Source of the DNA: Hypholoma sublateritium FD-334 SS-4
Lineage: Eukaryota > Basidiomycota > Agaricomycetes > Agaricales > Strophariaceae
Assembly (NCBI GenBank): GCA_000827495.1
Contig: KN817518.1
Span: forward strand, 1,662,652-1,726,651
DNA: 64,000 nt
Direction: 5' to 3'
Both the position numbers and the translations under genes were made by a program. A model generated the notes under the pieces. The model had not been told where the DNA came from. It did not search any database and saw only the letters and a program-made list of their open reading frames with translations. Positions 22,926 to 35,068 of the stretch are shown here, one piece after another; position 1 is the stretch's first letter; the number at the start of each line of letters is the position of its first letter.

Positions 22926-25900
22926 ATGTCCATTTACATGTCCGACCACATCCTCCTCCTCCCCGCATCGCCAGTCCCGCCGCCAAAGCGCTTCCGCCGC
23001 GTCCGCACCGCCGTCGTTCTCGCATCGTACCAATTGTACGCCGTCGAGCGCTGGATAACGTCCCGCGACAGGACCCCGCTGCTCGTCGTCCACACCGGCG
23101 TCCCCGAGCACTCTGTCGTCCTCGATGCGTATGCACCTGTCGATCTCGCCGCCTGGAACTCTGCGATCGCCGCCCTCCGCGCAAATGGATCGCGTCCGAA
23201 GCCAACGCCCCAGGGAACTGTCATGCTCACCTCTCTCGCCCACTTTCGGTCCGACTACACCATCGTGCCCATCCCGGGCGGCGAGTATCTCGCCGTTCAG
23301 CAGCAGCTATATGCTAACATTAACCTCCTCCGCATGGGGTGTTCGGCACGCAGTGCACTTACCCTCGAGGACCCTGGTGAGACCACCAAGGACCGCTTCA
23401 TCTCCTCCTACCTCCTTCCAGAGAGCACAGTTGTCCCGTACCCCGGCTCTTCTGAGCATTTACCCTTGCCGTCACTCAACCACACCTCGTCATACCACTC
23501 TCCAAATAGACACATTCGGCAGACTCGAAATATGAGCACGTCGTCTCTGCCAACCCGCAAGGACTTGCTTGTTGGCAAGACCAAGGACCGGCCTGCCTTT
23601 GTCGCCACGGTTCTCGAGTTTGTCAAGCTCATCCAGGCCGCACTCGCGATATTCGGCATATATCCGGTCGAGTGTGCCTCGGTTTCTCCAACGCTCCTCA
23701 TAGACGGCCTGCTTTGCGATACCACGCTTGCGGGAATCAAACTCTGGACAACGCGTATTGGCGCGCCATGTGTCGGCCTTCAGGTACACTCCTTGTTCCG
23801 AGCGAAAACCGTCCGCTAACGCGCATATAGCCAACCGACCGCGTCATCGACCCGTCATTTGTGGCCGCCCTGCTTAGTCTCGTACTTGCCACACGCAACC
23901 GACTCGCCTATTTAGGATATGCCTTCGTGCGTCCTGCTACGCTTCCACGTGAATGCTATTAATACGTCGTAGATCCTACCCCGCGATCCGTTCCTCTGCC
24001 CACACGCATTTGCCCTCGCACTTACCACCTTCTTACAAGCTACTGCGCCGGCGCCAGTTCCCACTTTACACAATTCAAACACCGCCTTCTCCACCCCCCA
24101 TGGCTCCGTTCATGTCAGTACCCCACTCATACCCCATGCCCCACCCCCTACCAATCTGCTCTCAGCCGCAGCCGCTTCCGCAGCGGCAGCTACTCTTCCG
24201 GTTGGTGCGATCCTCACGCGCGAGACTGTTGACACAATTGCATCCCAACATGAGCACCGCACACGCACCGAGTCTCGCAAAGTCCGTCGTGTGCTCAAAG
24301 GCAAACGCGCGGCTGCGGCTGCGGCTGACTCGGACGGTGGGGATGGTGCAACACCTGAACGCGAGCACAACCGCAAGCACGCACTTAGCCTGAGTCTCAG
24401 CCTCAGTGGTGGTGAGGAGGCGTCCGGTGCGAATGCTTCGGCTGGTCCAGCGAAGAGCCAGCTTCTCAGCGGTATTGCAAGTGGTCTGCGTGGTGGGAGC
24501 GCGGCGCTCGCCACCGTTGGGGTCAACGTGGGCGGGGGGCTGGGTGGCGACGCAGTGCTGGGCGACCCGGGTGCGGTGAATGTGCCGACGCGCGATCTCG
24601 CGACGTTCGTGTTACTCGTAGCGGGTACCGCGCGGCCCGACGCGCGGACGGGTAGGCGGGCGAAGCGCCTGAGCCGCGATGGGACGCTTGAACACGGCGT
24701 GGGGAGCGGCGTGGCAGCGGAGGATGCAGGCGTTGGCGCGAGCGTGCGTGCGCTGTGGGGTGGGCGCGTTGGCGAACTTGTGCGCATGCGCGAGGAAGCG
24801 GGCGTGCATGACGCAGCCGCCGCTGCTGCCGCCGGGATGCGCGAACGCCGCGCCACGCCAGCGGGGCTTGGGAGCGACGGCGAGGAGTCGAACGCGCGGT
24901 CGAATGACGGGCGCTCAACCGAGGAGGAGAGCGAGGTGTCGAATAGCACCGGCGCGTTTGGCGGTATGTGGGGTGGGCGTGTGCGCGGGAAACTTGGGAA
25001 CTGGGCGGGCGGGTCAGTTATAACTTATCCTTCTCGTACAAGTATGAAGCGGTCTGATCTTTATCGCAGATTATCACGGAAAAAACACTACCGTGACAGC
25101 GTCGACCTTGGCAGCTCGTCCGCCTCTGGCGCGCCGCGAAGTAAGGACATTGGGGCTGTGCCGCTCGGACTCGCGATGTCGGATGCATCGTCGCACCAGT
25201 CTCAGCCGCAGCCGCAATTGCTTGAGCCTTCGCGCGGGCGCCCGCAGCCAGGCAGGCTGACCATCAGCGGGAATGCCTCTCCAAGTACGCTCAGCCGTCG
25301 CCCGTCCGCAGCTTCGCGAGCGCAGTCGCCTACCTTGCCACCGATGGTGTTCTCCCTGTGAGTTCTTTCTCTCTGATTTTACCAATGTATGCTACCCGTC
25401 AATATGTCTTCCCTTACTGAAACATTTATGGTAGGGACATCGACCGGGAGATGGATGACGACGACCTGCTCAGTAGTGGGCAGGTGTCGCCGCTGAGTGC
25501 GTCTCATTGCCCCTTNTACTGTGTGCTCTGTATTGACAACGCGCAGGCGACGGTCGCCCGAATCTATTCAGCATGGCCGGCGACCCCGCNGCGTCGCTCG
25601 CGGCGTCGAGTGCGCGCCTCGCCGCGCTATCGGCGCGCGGCATCGGGCACGCGCGGCGCCCGCACCACCGCGCTGTGCAGTCCGCGCGCGTCGCGAGCTG
25701 GGCGGGGTCGCGCCCTCGTGCACGCACGCCAGACGATGGTGACGGCGGCGTGCGCTCACCTGTGACTGACGAAGACGGCGAGAGCGATGTGCCTGCGCGC
25801 CCGCGCCGTGAGAAGGCGCGCTTCCACAGCCTGCTGAGCGTGGTCGATCCCGCGGGCGTGCGTGGGGAGGCGGTGCTTGCGAGCGAGGAGAGCGATGAGG

Positions 25901-26932
25901 AGGAGGACGAGGCTGTGCGGGACGAGGGGTACATCTCGGATGACGAGGGCGCGGCGGCACGGCAGCGGCGGGGCGGATTCGATCCGCGGCGGTAAGTGCT
26001 GGTAGTTTATATATGCGTGGCTTGGTTGACAATATGGGGCAACAGNCGCCGCAGCTTTCATGACCTCGACACGTTTCGCGATACAGAAGTGCTTACGCCG
26101 GAGCGTATGGCGCTTGATGTCGAGCTCTGTGGCGAGCTGCTAACGGCTTGGCGGCGCGGGGAGCATCTGCGTAACGTTATGGCCTGCGTTCGTGTAAGCG
26201 GCTTCCCTTAGAAATCTCNCTCATGCTGACCGCCTGCAGCTCTTCAGTGCCTCTCTCGCACGGACGAACACAGGCCTACGCGCTCACCATGACGCGCATA
26301 CGGACGCCGTGCGCGCGGTCGAGCGGCGCGCGCGCGTACTCGCCGCGCTCGACACCGCGCACGCTTCGGCCGACAAGCTCGCGCAGGCGACGCACACGCT
26401 GCGCTACGAGTCGGAGCAATTCCGTGCGGATGACCTCTGGGCTGCCGCGCGCGCCCCGCGGCGCACAGTCCTCGCTCTTCGCGAGCGTGTGCTTGGTGCG
26501 GGCGGGCGCCGCCTCGCGCCGGGGGTGCACGGCGCGCACGGGCCGTTCAACCGCCTGCAGCGCGGGCTCGACGGGCGCACTCGCCTTGTGGACCACCTCG
26601 GGCGCAGCGAGAGCNAGGCGGAGGAGGAGGAGGCGCTCGCGGCGCTCGNGGCGTACCTCGACGGCCCNGCGAGCGCGGTGGAGGTAGAGACGGGTGCANT
26701 GCCGCTNGAGGAGGAGGGCGCGGTCGTTGCGCACCCAGGCATCAAGCCGATGTGGCTGCTCAGGTTCTTCACGAGCTGGGGCGCGCGGTGGAGCGCGGCG
26801 GCGAGTGCCCCGCCTGCACCGGCGCCCCCGTCGGAGAAGACGTCACCGGTGGTCCCGCAGAGCGCACCGACTGGTGCCAGCACCAGCACACTGGTGGAGG
26901 TGGAAAAGATATCTCGGCCCGCATCGCATTAG
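22926..26932 (+). CDS. STB6/STB2-like protein (Sin3-binding family N-terminal domain)
   Basis: About 1,200-residue protein. Its first about 170 residues match what I know of the fungal Stb6 N-terminal domain: YQLYAVERWITSRDRTPLLV, then HFRSDYTIVPIPGGEY, then NINLLRMGCSARSALTLEDP with ETTKDRF. Yeast Stb2/Stb6 were found as Sin3-interacting proteins; their biochemical role is unclear. A second conserved helical region (DRPAFVATVLEFVKLIQAAL; LLIDGLLCDTTLAGIKLWTT) and a long Ala/Gly/Ser-rich disordered stretch follow. Near the C-terminus FHDLDTFRDTEVLTPERMAL and LCGELLTAWRRGEHLRNVM look folded. About six exons, very GC-rich, with several N bases. Start at ATG 22926 (22938 is in frame). Stop TAG at 26930-26932. 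Confidence 0.75.
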
Positions 26933-27094
26933 AGTTCCCTTGGTATATGACGGCGCTTAAAGCACCCTAAACTCGTCCATTAACAACAACTTATACGACA
27001 CTAGCTATGCAAAGTAAATACAGCGATACCATGTACCTCAATAAATATATTACCGNTAGATGTTGCNGGTGCACGCAACGTGTGCTTTTGGGGC

Positions 27095-28555
27095 CTACTT
27101 GCGAACGACCTTGCCCTGTTGCTTGCGGAGAGCGCGTTTGCGCTCTTTCTCAATTTCCTNTGAAGATAGTTAGACACTGGCGATGATACACCGGGNAAGA
27201 AAGNGNACCTTTTTCTGGTCGGCCGCGCTCAGTTTGGAGATGCGTTCCTCCTCCGCCTTGCGCTTGGCTGCAGCCTTGGCGTCCTGTGCCTGCAACGAAG
27301 TCAGTCAACAACTGCCCCGGNGCGCACNGTAGGGGCGANTACANACCTCCTCCTTCTGCTCCTTTTCNGCCTCAACCTTGAGCGTGCGGTCGACCTCCTC
27401 GCGGCCCTTCCTGAGCTTGGCCTTGGTCTCCGGGCGCAGGNTNATCTTGCCGAGCGCGTCNACGAGCTGGAAGAGCGCAGTGACGAGCGGGGTGACATCC
27501 GCGATGTGTGCGGCCGGCGGCGCGCGCAAGCTCAGAATGACGTGCTTCTCGCGCTCTTCGGGNGCGAGCGGCGCCGAGGGGCAGATGCGNGGCTGGTCGG
27601 TNATCTGCGGGGCNTCAGCCAGGGGTNGTGTGCGCGGATGTANGATAGACAAACGGAGAGGGTCCGGAAGTAGGGCTGGATCTTGGGGTCAGAGAGGATG
27701 CTGGAGAGCGAGAGGCCGTTGAGCGGCTTGAAGAGGTTTTCAGTGATGTCCGCGAATTCTAGGGGTTATGGTCAGCGCGACGCGCAAAAGAAATAAATTT
27801 TCGCCAGTACCTGACATGACCACGAGCGAGGAAGGCAGCGCTGGGTTTTCTGAGGTCCTAGGGAAGGTCTGAGAGAAATTAGCTGGGATCTGCGCCAGAG
27901 AGGGGCCGGCGCACCAAGTCCCAGCGGTTGTCGGTGATGGACGGGAGTTCATCCTTTGCGGCGACGGCCCAGACAAAACCTTCGTGCAACGCATTCGGCG
28001 CGAGCTTAAAGTCGAGCTGGATATCGTCCGTGGGGCGGTAGTGTAGGTCGATGAGGGTCCTCCCAGTCTGGAATAACCATTGGAGAAGGTCGTGACGTGG
28101 CCGGAGGGTGAAGATCGTGTGCAGGGAGGCGATGTTGCGGCGGCCGGTGGAGTAGTTAAAGAAGTCGCTGTAGCCGTCCTGGATGAGGCCTCCCTTGGCC
28201 TGCGGGCTGGAGAACTGCTGCTGATAGAGCGGGAGGTGGGCGGAGAGCCTAGGGCGCGTGAGCAGGTGAAACGCGCGCACGACGCGCTGGAACGCACCAG
28301 GACTTGGCCTTTCGGGTGTTCACGGAGGAACCCCAGTACCAGAATGCGACGTACGAGAGCACGAGAAGGACGAGATACGCCTCGGTCTGGAGAACTGTCA
28401 CAGAGTTAGTTTGGCTTCGTCAGTGGCGCCAGCGAAGACATACCGGCGGGCCTGAAGACGAATATGCGCCACTTGAGTTGCCAGCCATCGTAGTGCTCTG
28501 GGGTGACGATGGGGGGCGGGGTGATGCCAGCGAGCAGCTCGTTGATGAACGACAT
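27095..28555 (-). CDS. CCDC47-family ER membrane protein (DUF1682, PAT complex subunit homologue)
   Basis: About 400 residues. One membrane segment near the N-terminus (EAYLVLLVLSYVAFWYWGSS) is followed by the globular cytosolic domain: RAFHLLTRPRLSAHLPLYQQ, GGLIQDGYSDFFNYSTGRRN, TLIDLHYRPTDDIQLDFKLA, RICPSAPL. A strongly charged coiled coil ends the protein (EEVDRTLKVE, ISKLSAADQKKEIEKERKRA, GKVVRK). In animals CCDC47 works with Asterix in the PAT complex of the multipass translocon; that role here is inference. Five or more exons, several N bases. I start at ATG 28555 (MSFINELLAGITPPP); an in-frame ATG at 28627 adds 24 residues. Confidence 0.82.
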
Positions 28556-28701
28556 TCTGTGCGGGGCGGAGGGAGCAGGCGCCCCCAAGATTAGCTTAGC
28601 GTCTATGGCCGGCAAACGCCGGGGCATCTTTCCTCTGCGCTGCCGCCGAGCGCTGCTTATATTATGTCCGCAATGCCAGCCTGCGAGTGCCCCAGCCCAC
28701 G

Positions 28702-29221
28702 ATGGCCTCCGACATAGACTCTCGCCCCGCCGCCCTCGACGACGTCCCCACCGTCTCCACCGACTTCGGCGCCTTCGTCACCGCCACCCTCGCCCGCGAC
28801 CGCCGCGACGCCGCCCCCGACGCCCCCGCCACCATCAACCAGGACACCCTGCGCAGCTGCATCGGCCTCGCCGCCTCCTTCCTCGTCACCGACACCACCA
28901 TCAACCCCGAGCACGGTATCAGCACCTGGTTCGCCGGCCTCAGCCGCCTCGTCGATCTCGTCGTCGTCCTCCACCGCCGCAGCGAGCTTGAGCTCGAGAC
29001 CGTCAACGCCGCCTCGCGCGCATGCTCCGAGTGCTGGACCGTCGCCGCTAACTGGCGCGGCCTCGACCAATGCAGAATACATGTCCGCGATCTCGGCGGC
29101 AAGCTTAAGAAAATACTGGACACCAATGAGAGAACATATCGCGGTACATGTCTCCTTCGCGACTGCCAGTGACTCGCAGGCTAATCTATAATCGTCAGGC
29201 GAACGTGTCTACGCGCCATAA
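28702..29221 (+). CDS. Hypothetical protein, conserved-looking helical
   Basis: Two exons giving about 158 residues. Exon 1 starts MASDIDSRPAALDDVP and runs to TNERTYRG; a 46-nt GT-AG intron splits the Gly codon, and exon 2 encodes ERVYAP with TAA at 29219-29221. The protein is helical, with a core ISTWFAGLSRLVDLVVVLHR and RACSECWTVAANWRGLDQCR containing three Cys and three Trp. No signal peptide or membrane segment. No family recognised. It is divergent from the CCDC47-like gene by about 75-150 bp, so the two may share a promoter. Codon bias is extreme toward C-ending codons, which suggests good expression. Confidence 0.65.
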
Positions 29222-29514
29222 GCAATAATACCTCACTGTGCCTCGCCATTGCGCATATATCAAACCTTGTAATCTAAGCAGATTGTGAAATCTACTCTCT
29301 TTATCTCCTCGCTGCCCAATGCCCGAAAGGTTATGTTTCCAACTGTTCTTTTACGCTTCGTCGAGGCCTGGAAGTAACATACTACGGTACCATTTCTATT
29401 TGGAATACTATTACACGTTAAATTCCTCACATTACAACGCTGCCAAATTGGTCACAGGCCAGAAACTGCGCCAATCATCAGCAATGTTCAAACCCAATCA
29501 CAGCAGACAACGTA

Positions 29515-31363
29515 CTAGGCATCATCACTCCGTTTGTATCCATATTTCGCCATAAAGTCCGCCAGTTCTTTGGGTCCGCGCGATCCATAGGGATACTGCA
29601 CAGGGTGCGGGCGAGGGCCGCTCTGCCCGTCGATCCAATGGAGAATGGGTGTGAAAATCTAACAGAAGATCATGAGTCGTGCTCAGCAGACCACCACTCA
29701 ATACCCACCTTCCAAGCAACATCTAATTCATCGTGGCGAACAAAGTTGGAGTGGTCCCCACGGAGCGCGTCGAGAATGAGTGCCTCATACGCCTCTGGGA
29801 TTTTCGTCTCCAGGAAGCGCCTTTTATATGTCAAATCCATCTCCGTCGGGATGGCACGCGTGTGCAGGCCAGGCGTCTTGGAGTTCAATTTCAGGTAGAC
29901 GGCCTCGTTGGGCTGGATGCGGATGACAAGCTCATTGCGCGCGATGTCCTTGAAGATGCCCTGCGTGACTTCCTTGAATTGGATGCGGACCTCGACCTTG
30001 CTCTCGTTGAGCGCTATGCGTGTGTCAATTCCACTTATCAATTATCGATGGGACAAAAATAACCTTTTCCGGCCTTGAGCACGAAAGGGACGCCTTCCCA
30101 TCTTGGGTTATGGATCCACAAGGTGGTAGCGGCAAAGGTGGGACAAACAGACTGGGGCGGGACGGTGGTGTCATCGAGGTATCCTGGCTTGCCGTTGGCT
30201 GCGACATATTGGCCAAGGAGCGTATCGCTTCTTTCGATTGGTGGGATGCAACGAAGCACTTTGACCTAATTCCGGTAGCGCGTCGATAAGTTGTCCATAA
30301 ATAGCGGCGCGAGAATGACGCATCTCACCTTTTCATCGCGGATGTCCTCTGCAGAGAATGAAACCGGGCGCTCCATGGTGAGCACGCTCAGGACCTGGAG
30401 CAGATCTAATATATATGCGAGTGAAACGATCAGCATCGCATTTGTTATTCCAGACATCTGGGAACGCACGGTTCTGTAACACATCTCGGATGATGCCGAA
30501 CTCGTCGAAGTAACCTCCTCGGCCTTCGGTACCAAAAGGCTCCTTGAAGGTGATTTGGACGTTGCTGATGGAGTTCTTGTCCCAGGCGGCTCCGAGCGCG
30601 ACGTTCGCGAACCGAAGGACGAGCAGGTTCTTGACCATCTCCTTGCCGAGATAGTGGTCAATACGGAACGTCTCGTCCTCGGTCCAGTACTGCTTGACGG
30701 TGTTGAGCAACTCGCGCGCGGAGTCGAGATCCTTTCCAAACGGCTTCTCGATGATGATGCGGTTGACGCCGCCCTTGGAATTGTAACAGTGCTCCTTGAT
30801 GTTTTTGGCGACGGGGATGAATACGCTGGGGGGAAGCGCGAGATAGAAGATGCGATTGCGCTCCTTGGACTGGTACTTTGCCTCAATTTCGTCGAGGTGC
30901 TTCGTCAGCCCGTCGAAGGCCGCGCCATCTTCATACGAACCGGCCACGTAGCTGAGTGTCAGCTTGAACGACTCAACGGCGTTCGCGATTTCTTTGTCCT
31001 CTGCGGCGCCCTTGATGTACGACGTCGCGCGTCCCTCGAAGTCGTCCTTCTCCATCTTTGTGCGCGCATAGCCGACGATTTTGGCATCGCGGGGGAGGAA
31101 GCCCTGGCGGAAGAGCGCAAAGAGCGCGGGGAAGGTCTGGGATGATAAGATGGCTGTCAGATGGAAGCTGGGTGATCGAGGGAGCCTAATTACCTTTTTC
31201 TTTGCAAGGTCGCCGGATGCACCAAGCACTGGATCAGAGGTTAATGCGCGAGCCTACGCCGGGGGCAGATGTACCCACCTATGATGATTGTGTTGTCCTT
31301 GAGGTTGTCATGGGAGGTCTCCATCGAGGGGATGGTGCCCGACATTGAGCGTGCGCGAGACAT
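29515..31363 (-). CDS. ZWF1: Glucose-6-phosphate 1-dehydrogenase
   Basis: First enzyme of the oxidative pentose phosphate pathway: glucose-6-phosphate + NADP+ to 6-phosphogluconolactone + NADPH, cytosolic. The nucleotide-binding motif [12 protein letters not shown] follows a short N-terminal exon. Then come [15 protein letters not shown], the catalytic substrate motif RIDHYLGKE with its His, [14 protein letters not shown], and [18 protein letters not shown] from the C-terminal beta domain. The end is [19 protein letters not shown]. About 510 residues, the usual length. Eight or so exons. Start ATG at 31363 ([13 protein letters not shown]), stop TAG at 29515-29517. Head to head with the THOC5-like gene across 181 bp. 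Confidence 0.96.
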
Positions 31364-31544
31364 GGCTGTGAGTGGGGATTGTGGTGGGGGGAGACAAGAT
31401 GAGTGACGGATGGGGTAGATATGAGAATATCCACATACCGGCTAAAGAAGGTGGTTCTGGCGGTGGTGATGTTGTCGTGGATAAGCCAGCAGGGGGTGTA
31501 GTCAGCACCGTATGCGCGAATCTTATCATCATCCTTCGGCCCGG

Positions 31545-32435
31545 ATGCACCCCGCCATCTTTACCCACGCCGGGTCCCGCGCCTGCAACATCCTTGACAG
31601 CGCCCCATTGCCGGACGCCGCCTCCAGCATGCACACCAACGACCGTGCACTCGGCACCGTGCTCCCCCCGTCCCCCGATGATGTCCTCAATAAGCTCCGC
31701 GACCTCGTCTCTACCGCCTACCTCCAGCAGGACACCGCCGCCATGCACATCCGCGCCATGGCCCTCATCGGGCGCCTAAAATCGCTCTACCGTGCCGCCA
31801 ACACCGCGACCCGCGTCAACAAGGAAGCGACCGCCGGCGCCCGCCAAGAGATGGACCAGTCGCACCTCAACCTCCAGAACCTGCTCTACGAGAAGCGCCA
31901 CCTCGAGCGCGAGATCGAGAAATGTCGCCAGTTTGCGTGCGTGCCCGTGTCCTCGCCACCTGTGAACGTGTGTTGAATAGCTCCGCAGGTCGATATATCA
32001 GGACATTCCATTATATACCCTGGAAGAGTTCAAGCGGGTGGCTCCGGAGGAGGCGCGTGGCGAAGACGTCCTGTCGGATGAGCATCAACTTATGCTCAAC
32101 CGCCTCAGTTTTGAACTTGCGGAACGCCAACGGTGTGCCACCATGTTATCACATGTCGCTCCCACGTCTAACCAGTTGCGTTTTAGGCTCGATCTCAAGA
32201 AGAAGGAACTTCTTCAGCAAAAGGAAGAGCTTCTCAAGGAGAGCAAAACCAAGTCTACGACACTGGACAGTGTCAAAGTGCAGATCGACCTGCTCATGAA
32301 GGTGCGCCTGCTCCCCCGTTTTGTCTTCACAGCTTGTGTTAATAGTCTATTTTCAAGACTGCATCCGACATCCAAAAGAAAGTTGACGAGCTTGTGCAGC
32401 CCATACCCGGCCCAGCTAATGAACCTCCCACCTAA
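31545..32435 (+). CDS. THO complex subunit 5 (FMIP/THOC5)-like protein
   Basis: About 230 residues from four exons. Mostly coiled coil: NLLYEKRHLEREIEKCRQFA, then TLEEFKRVAPEEARGEDVL, DEHQLMLNRLSFELAERQR and LDLKKKELLQQKEELLKESK. The YEKRHLEREIEKC and LEEF blocks are typical of the Fms-interacting protein/THOC5 family, which couples transcription to mRNA export in the THO complex. It is much shorter than human THOC5 (683 residues) and lacks its C-terminal part, as I expect for basidiomycete members. Start ATG at 31545, stop TAA at 32433-32435. Confidence 0.78.
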
Positions 32436-32756
32436 ATAATACAACCGTGAATGGATATCTTTTGCTGGTCTACTCAGGGTCCGCCCAGGGTCCAGTTGTA
32501 TTTCTAGTTCGTATGCCATCCACATAATTTGCTTGGCTTATATATAGGTACTGTACAAATTTGTAATGACAAAGAATCTCCCAAAAACACGGAAAGCAGC
32601 TCAGCTGAGAATTAACGCAAGTGTACAAAAGAGGGGTGATATGGTACACGGGTTACACTACAGGGGATGGGAATGGGTGTGAATGAAAAGTGTACATGGG
32701 TATCAGAGTTCAGGGCTGTTTGATGAAGAAGATAAGAAATATGCAGCGTCCGGACC

Positions 32757-33644
32757 TTACTCGTCATCGCTGATGCTGCCAATGTCGCTCATCTCCTCGT
32801 CTTCATCCTCCTTGTCCGCACCCTCGGTCGCGGCATCTGCCGCCTCCTTGGTGGCATACCTGTGCACGTATTCTGTAGCACATAGTGAGTAAATACAGAT
32901 GATACGAGGATGTGCATTCTACCTTTCACCTTCGCCTCATACTCCTTCGGATGGCGCATGAGGAGAGCAGCTGCCTCACCGTTCAGCGGATCATTGGGGT
33001 TTGGGTAGCGCAGGAGCTGGGGCAAGAAGACCTCAAAGATATTTATCATGTCTGCAATTGCGCATATCATTCAGTGGCCACCCCGCTATAGAGGCGGATG
33101 ATCGGGCTGGTATGAACTCACCGAACATCGGCGACCAGGTTTGGTTGATAACATCGAGACAAACGGAACCACTCCTGGCCAGAAGATGATCAGTTGCAGA
33201 TGCGCCACCCGCAGGACGGTGCTTACAGTTCATCGATATTCGGGTGGAAGATCTTGTTCATGAAGCCTATACTCGGCGACTTGAACGGGTACTGGTCCGG
33301 GAGCTCGACGTGAATCTTCCACACCCCGTTGGCGAAGGGTGCTGTGGATCGCAGCATAAGCATAAGCAGCCGGCATACACAGACAGATTGAATAGCGCCT
33401 ACTTTCCGCAGGGCCATGAAACCGGACGTAGAATTCCTGCATATTGTCGTTGACGAGCGATACCTCGTAATCCGACATCAACCTGTGCGAGAATAAAATA
33501 AGAAAGAGCCTCAGAACAGAGTGTTGAACTGGGCGGTACATCTTCATGACATCCGTTTCGATGCGTCGCCTGCTGGGATTAGCGTAGAGATAAGACGGAC
33601 GATGAGCACGGGTACGGGGGTGGCACAAAGGGACGACTCATCAT
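32757..33644 (-). CDS. UBC8: Ubiquitin-conjugating enzyme E2, Ubc8/UBE2H type
   Basis: E2 enzyme of the Ubc8/UBE2H class, linked in yeast to GID-dependent degradation of gluconeogenic enzymes. Core pieces: [63 protein letters not shown], then [17 protein letters not shown] with the active Cys. Then [20 protein letters not shown] and an acidic tail [14 protein letters not shown] typical of this subclass. Many small exons (about seven). The first exon is short: ATG at 33644, donor GTACCC after PFVPP, 46-nt intron, then RRIETD; ATG at 33641 is also possible. Stop TAA at 32757-32759. Confidence 0.93.
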
Positions 33645-34175
33645 AGTAGAACTAGAAAATGAGATAAACGGATCTGAGGAGGACGAGGGGGCTTTGGGGA
33701 CTGTCAGTGGCTCGGGAGTGCAGTGGGGGCCGTCGTCGAGTCAGCGCGTGCTAGTGGCAGCTAATGACAAGATATAAGTAGGCGGAAATGACCGAAATCA
33801 CATTACATGATCCATTTCTGTCTCGTACTATCAGAACGATGCAGAACTTATGCCGAGCCAGCACCTAGTAGCACCTTCCGTGGTGCGCAAGTACTTCTTT
33901 GACCACCCGCATGATCCGAGGACCGACCCCGCAGGCCCTGGCCGACGGCCAGAACAAAAACACAGCAATCGGGCACAGCGCACGCACACATCCCAGGCAG
34001 CCTCATGTTCGCCGCTCGCCTCACGGCGCTTCTTCGCGCGCATTTTCTGCTCCCCGGCTCGCTATATGGGCTCTTCTAAATCTGTGTCCTCGGCTACTCC
34101 TCCGCGCTAAGTCTAGAACTGACACTGCACAGGACTTGTCACGATACATAGCACGCGTTGGATTCCATCAACAGC
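33645..34175. other. Intergenic, promoter of the Ubc8-like gene
   Basis: 531 bp between the E2 start and the stop of a minus-strand membrane gene. No exon-like or repeat structure convinces me. Confidence 0.6.
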
Positions 34176-34811
34176 CTAGAAAAACGTGTACTCTTCGTAG
34201 ACGCAATACGTATCGCCTTTCGCGCACGGATCCTCCCAGCCCGAGTTCTCCTGCGACGCCTGCGGGGACCCTAAATCCGTGCTACCTGCGCCGTACTTGC
34301 TCGTCAACGATTTGTAGGCAACAAGAAATACTACGGTCGCAGAGGACCATTAGCCGTGCCTTTGAGGACCATTCTGCGCGCACTACTTACCGACCCATAA
34401 TAGCGCAAAGATACCGATAACCGCCATCTCTTCTTGCGTCTGGTTCATGAAGCGGCCATCCGTCTTATGGTGCATCATGATCCTAGGACACAGCATCTCA
34501 GCTATCTCCCGGTTTCCAGCGCAAAGAATGCTCACATAAATAAAAGTGCCGCGATGGATAGAATCGCGATTGACGTCTGGGTCAGCTGAAAGGCATCTGC
34601 GATAACAGGTTAGCTGGTAAGGAGATGGGCATAGGGCCTCTGGCAAACGTACGCAGCGAACTCAACAGCATCGTCCCGAAATGCGCGATACATATCACAA
34701 CTGCAGCTAAAAAAACACGGGACGAATATATGAACTCAGGCGAGGATCCAAGGCCTATCGCACCGTACCAGTGGCAGCAGATCGTATAGGGTTTGCATTG
34801 AAGAGTGGCAT
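34176..34811 (-). CDS. Small three-helix membrane protein, unknown
   Basis: Four exons with consistent phases give about 134 residues. It starts MPLFNANPIRSAAT at ATG 34811. Hydrophobic helices: TAAVVICIAHFGTMLLSSL (about residues 14-33), TSIAILSIAALLFM (about 39-53) and EEMAVIGIFALLWVVFLVAY (about 68-88). A hydrophilic tail with two Cys (SGWEDPCAKGDTYCVYEEY) ends the protein before TAG at 34176-34178. A fourth helix of a complete MARVEL fold is not visible. It is followed upstream on the same strand by two MARVEL-like genes, so it may be a reduced or divergent member. Function unknown. Confidence 0.7.
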
Positions 34812-35068
34812 TTCTATGTTTCGGTCTAGGTGATTGGGTTGAGCAAGCTAAATACTGGCTGCGACAGGTTATGAAACAATATTGTACACGAGGAAAGGGC
34901 ATGGATATTACACGAGGCATCTCGGATCCCAAAAACGTAAAAATGAAACACATACAGCGGTAATCAACAAGGGATAGTACATGGCACGTTCAGACGGCGC
35001 AACAAAAACAGCATCGAGGAGTCGTTAAATATTTCCTAAAGATAGCATATGCTTGAAAGCACGCGTTT

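Noticed and set aside
22302..23205. Long open frames antisense and out of frame over the LONRF-like and STB6-like genes
   Set aside because: High GC makes stops rare; these frames lack domain content and overlap well-supported exons.
24110..24949. 279-codon minus-strand ORF opposite the STB6-like gene
   Set aside because: Shadow of a GC-rich, Ala/Gly/Ser-rich coding stretch; no recognisable protein feature.
33850..34420. Plus-strand ORFs between the Ubc8-like gene and the small membrane gene
   Set aside because: No domain, odd composition, and the right part overlaps well-phased exons on the minus strand.
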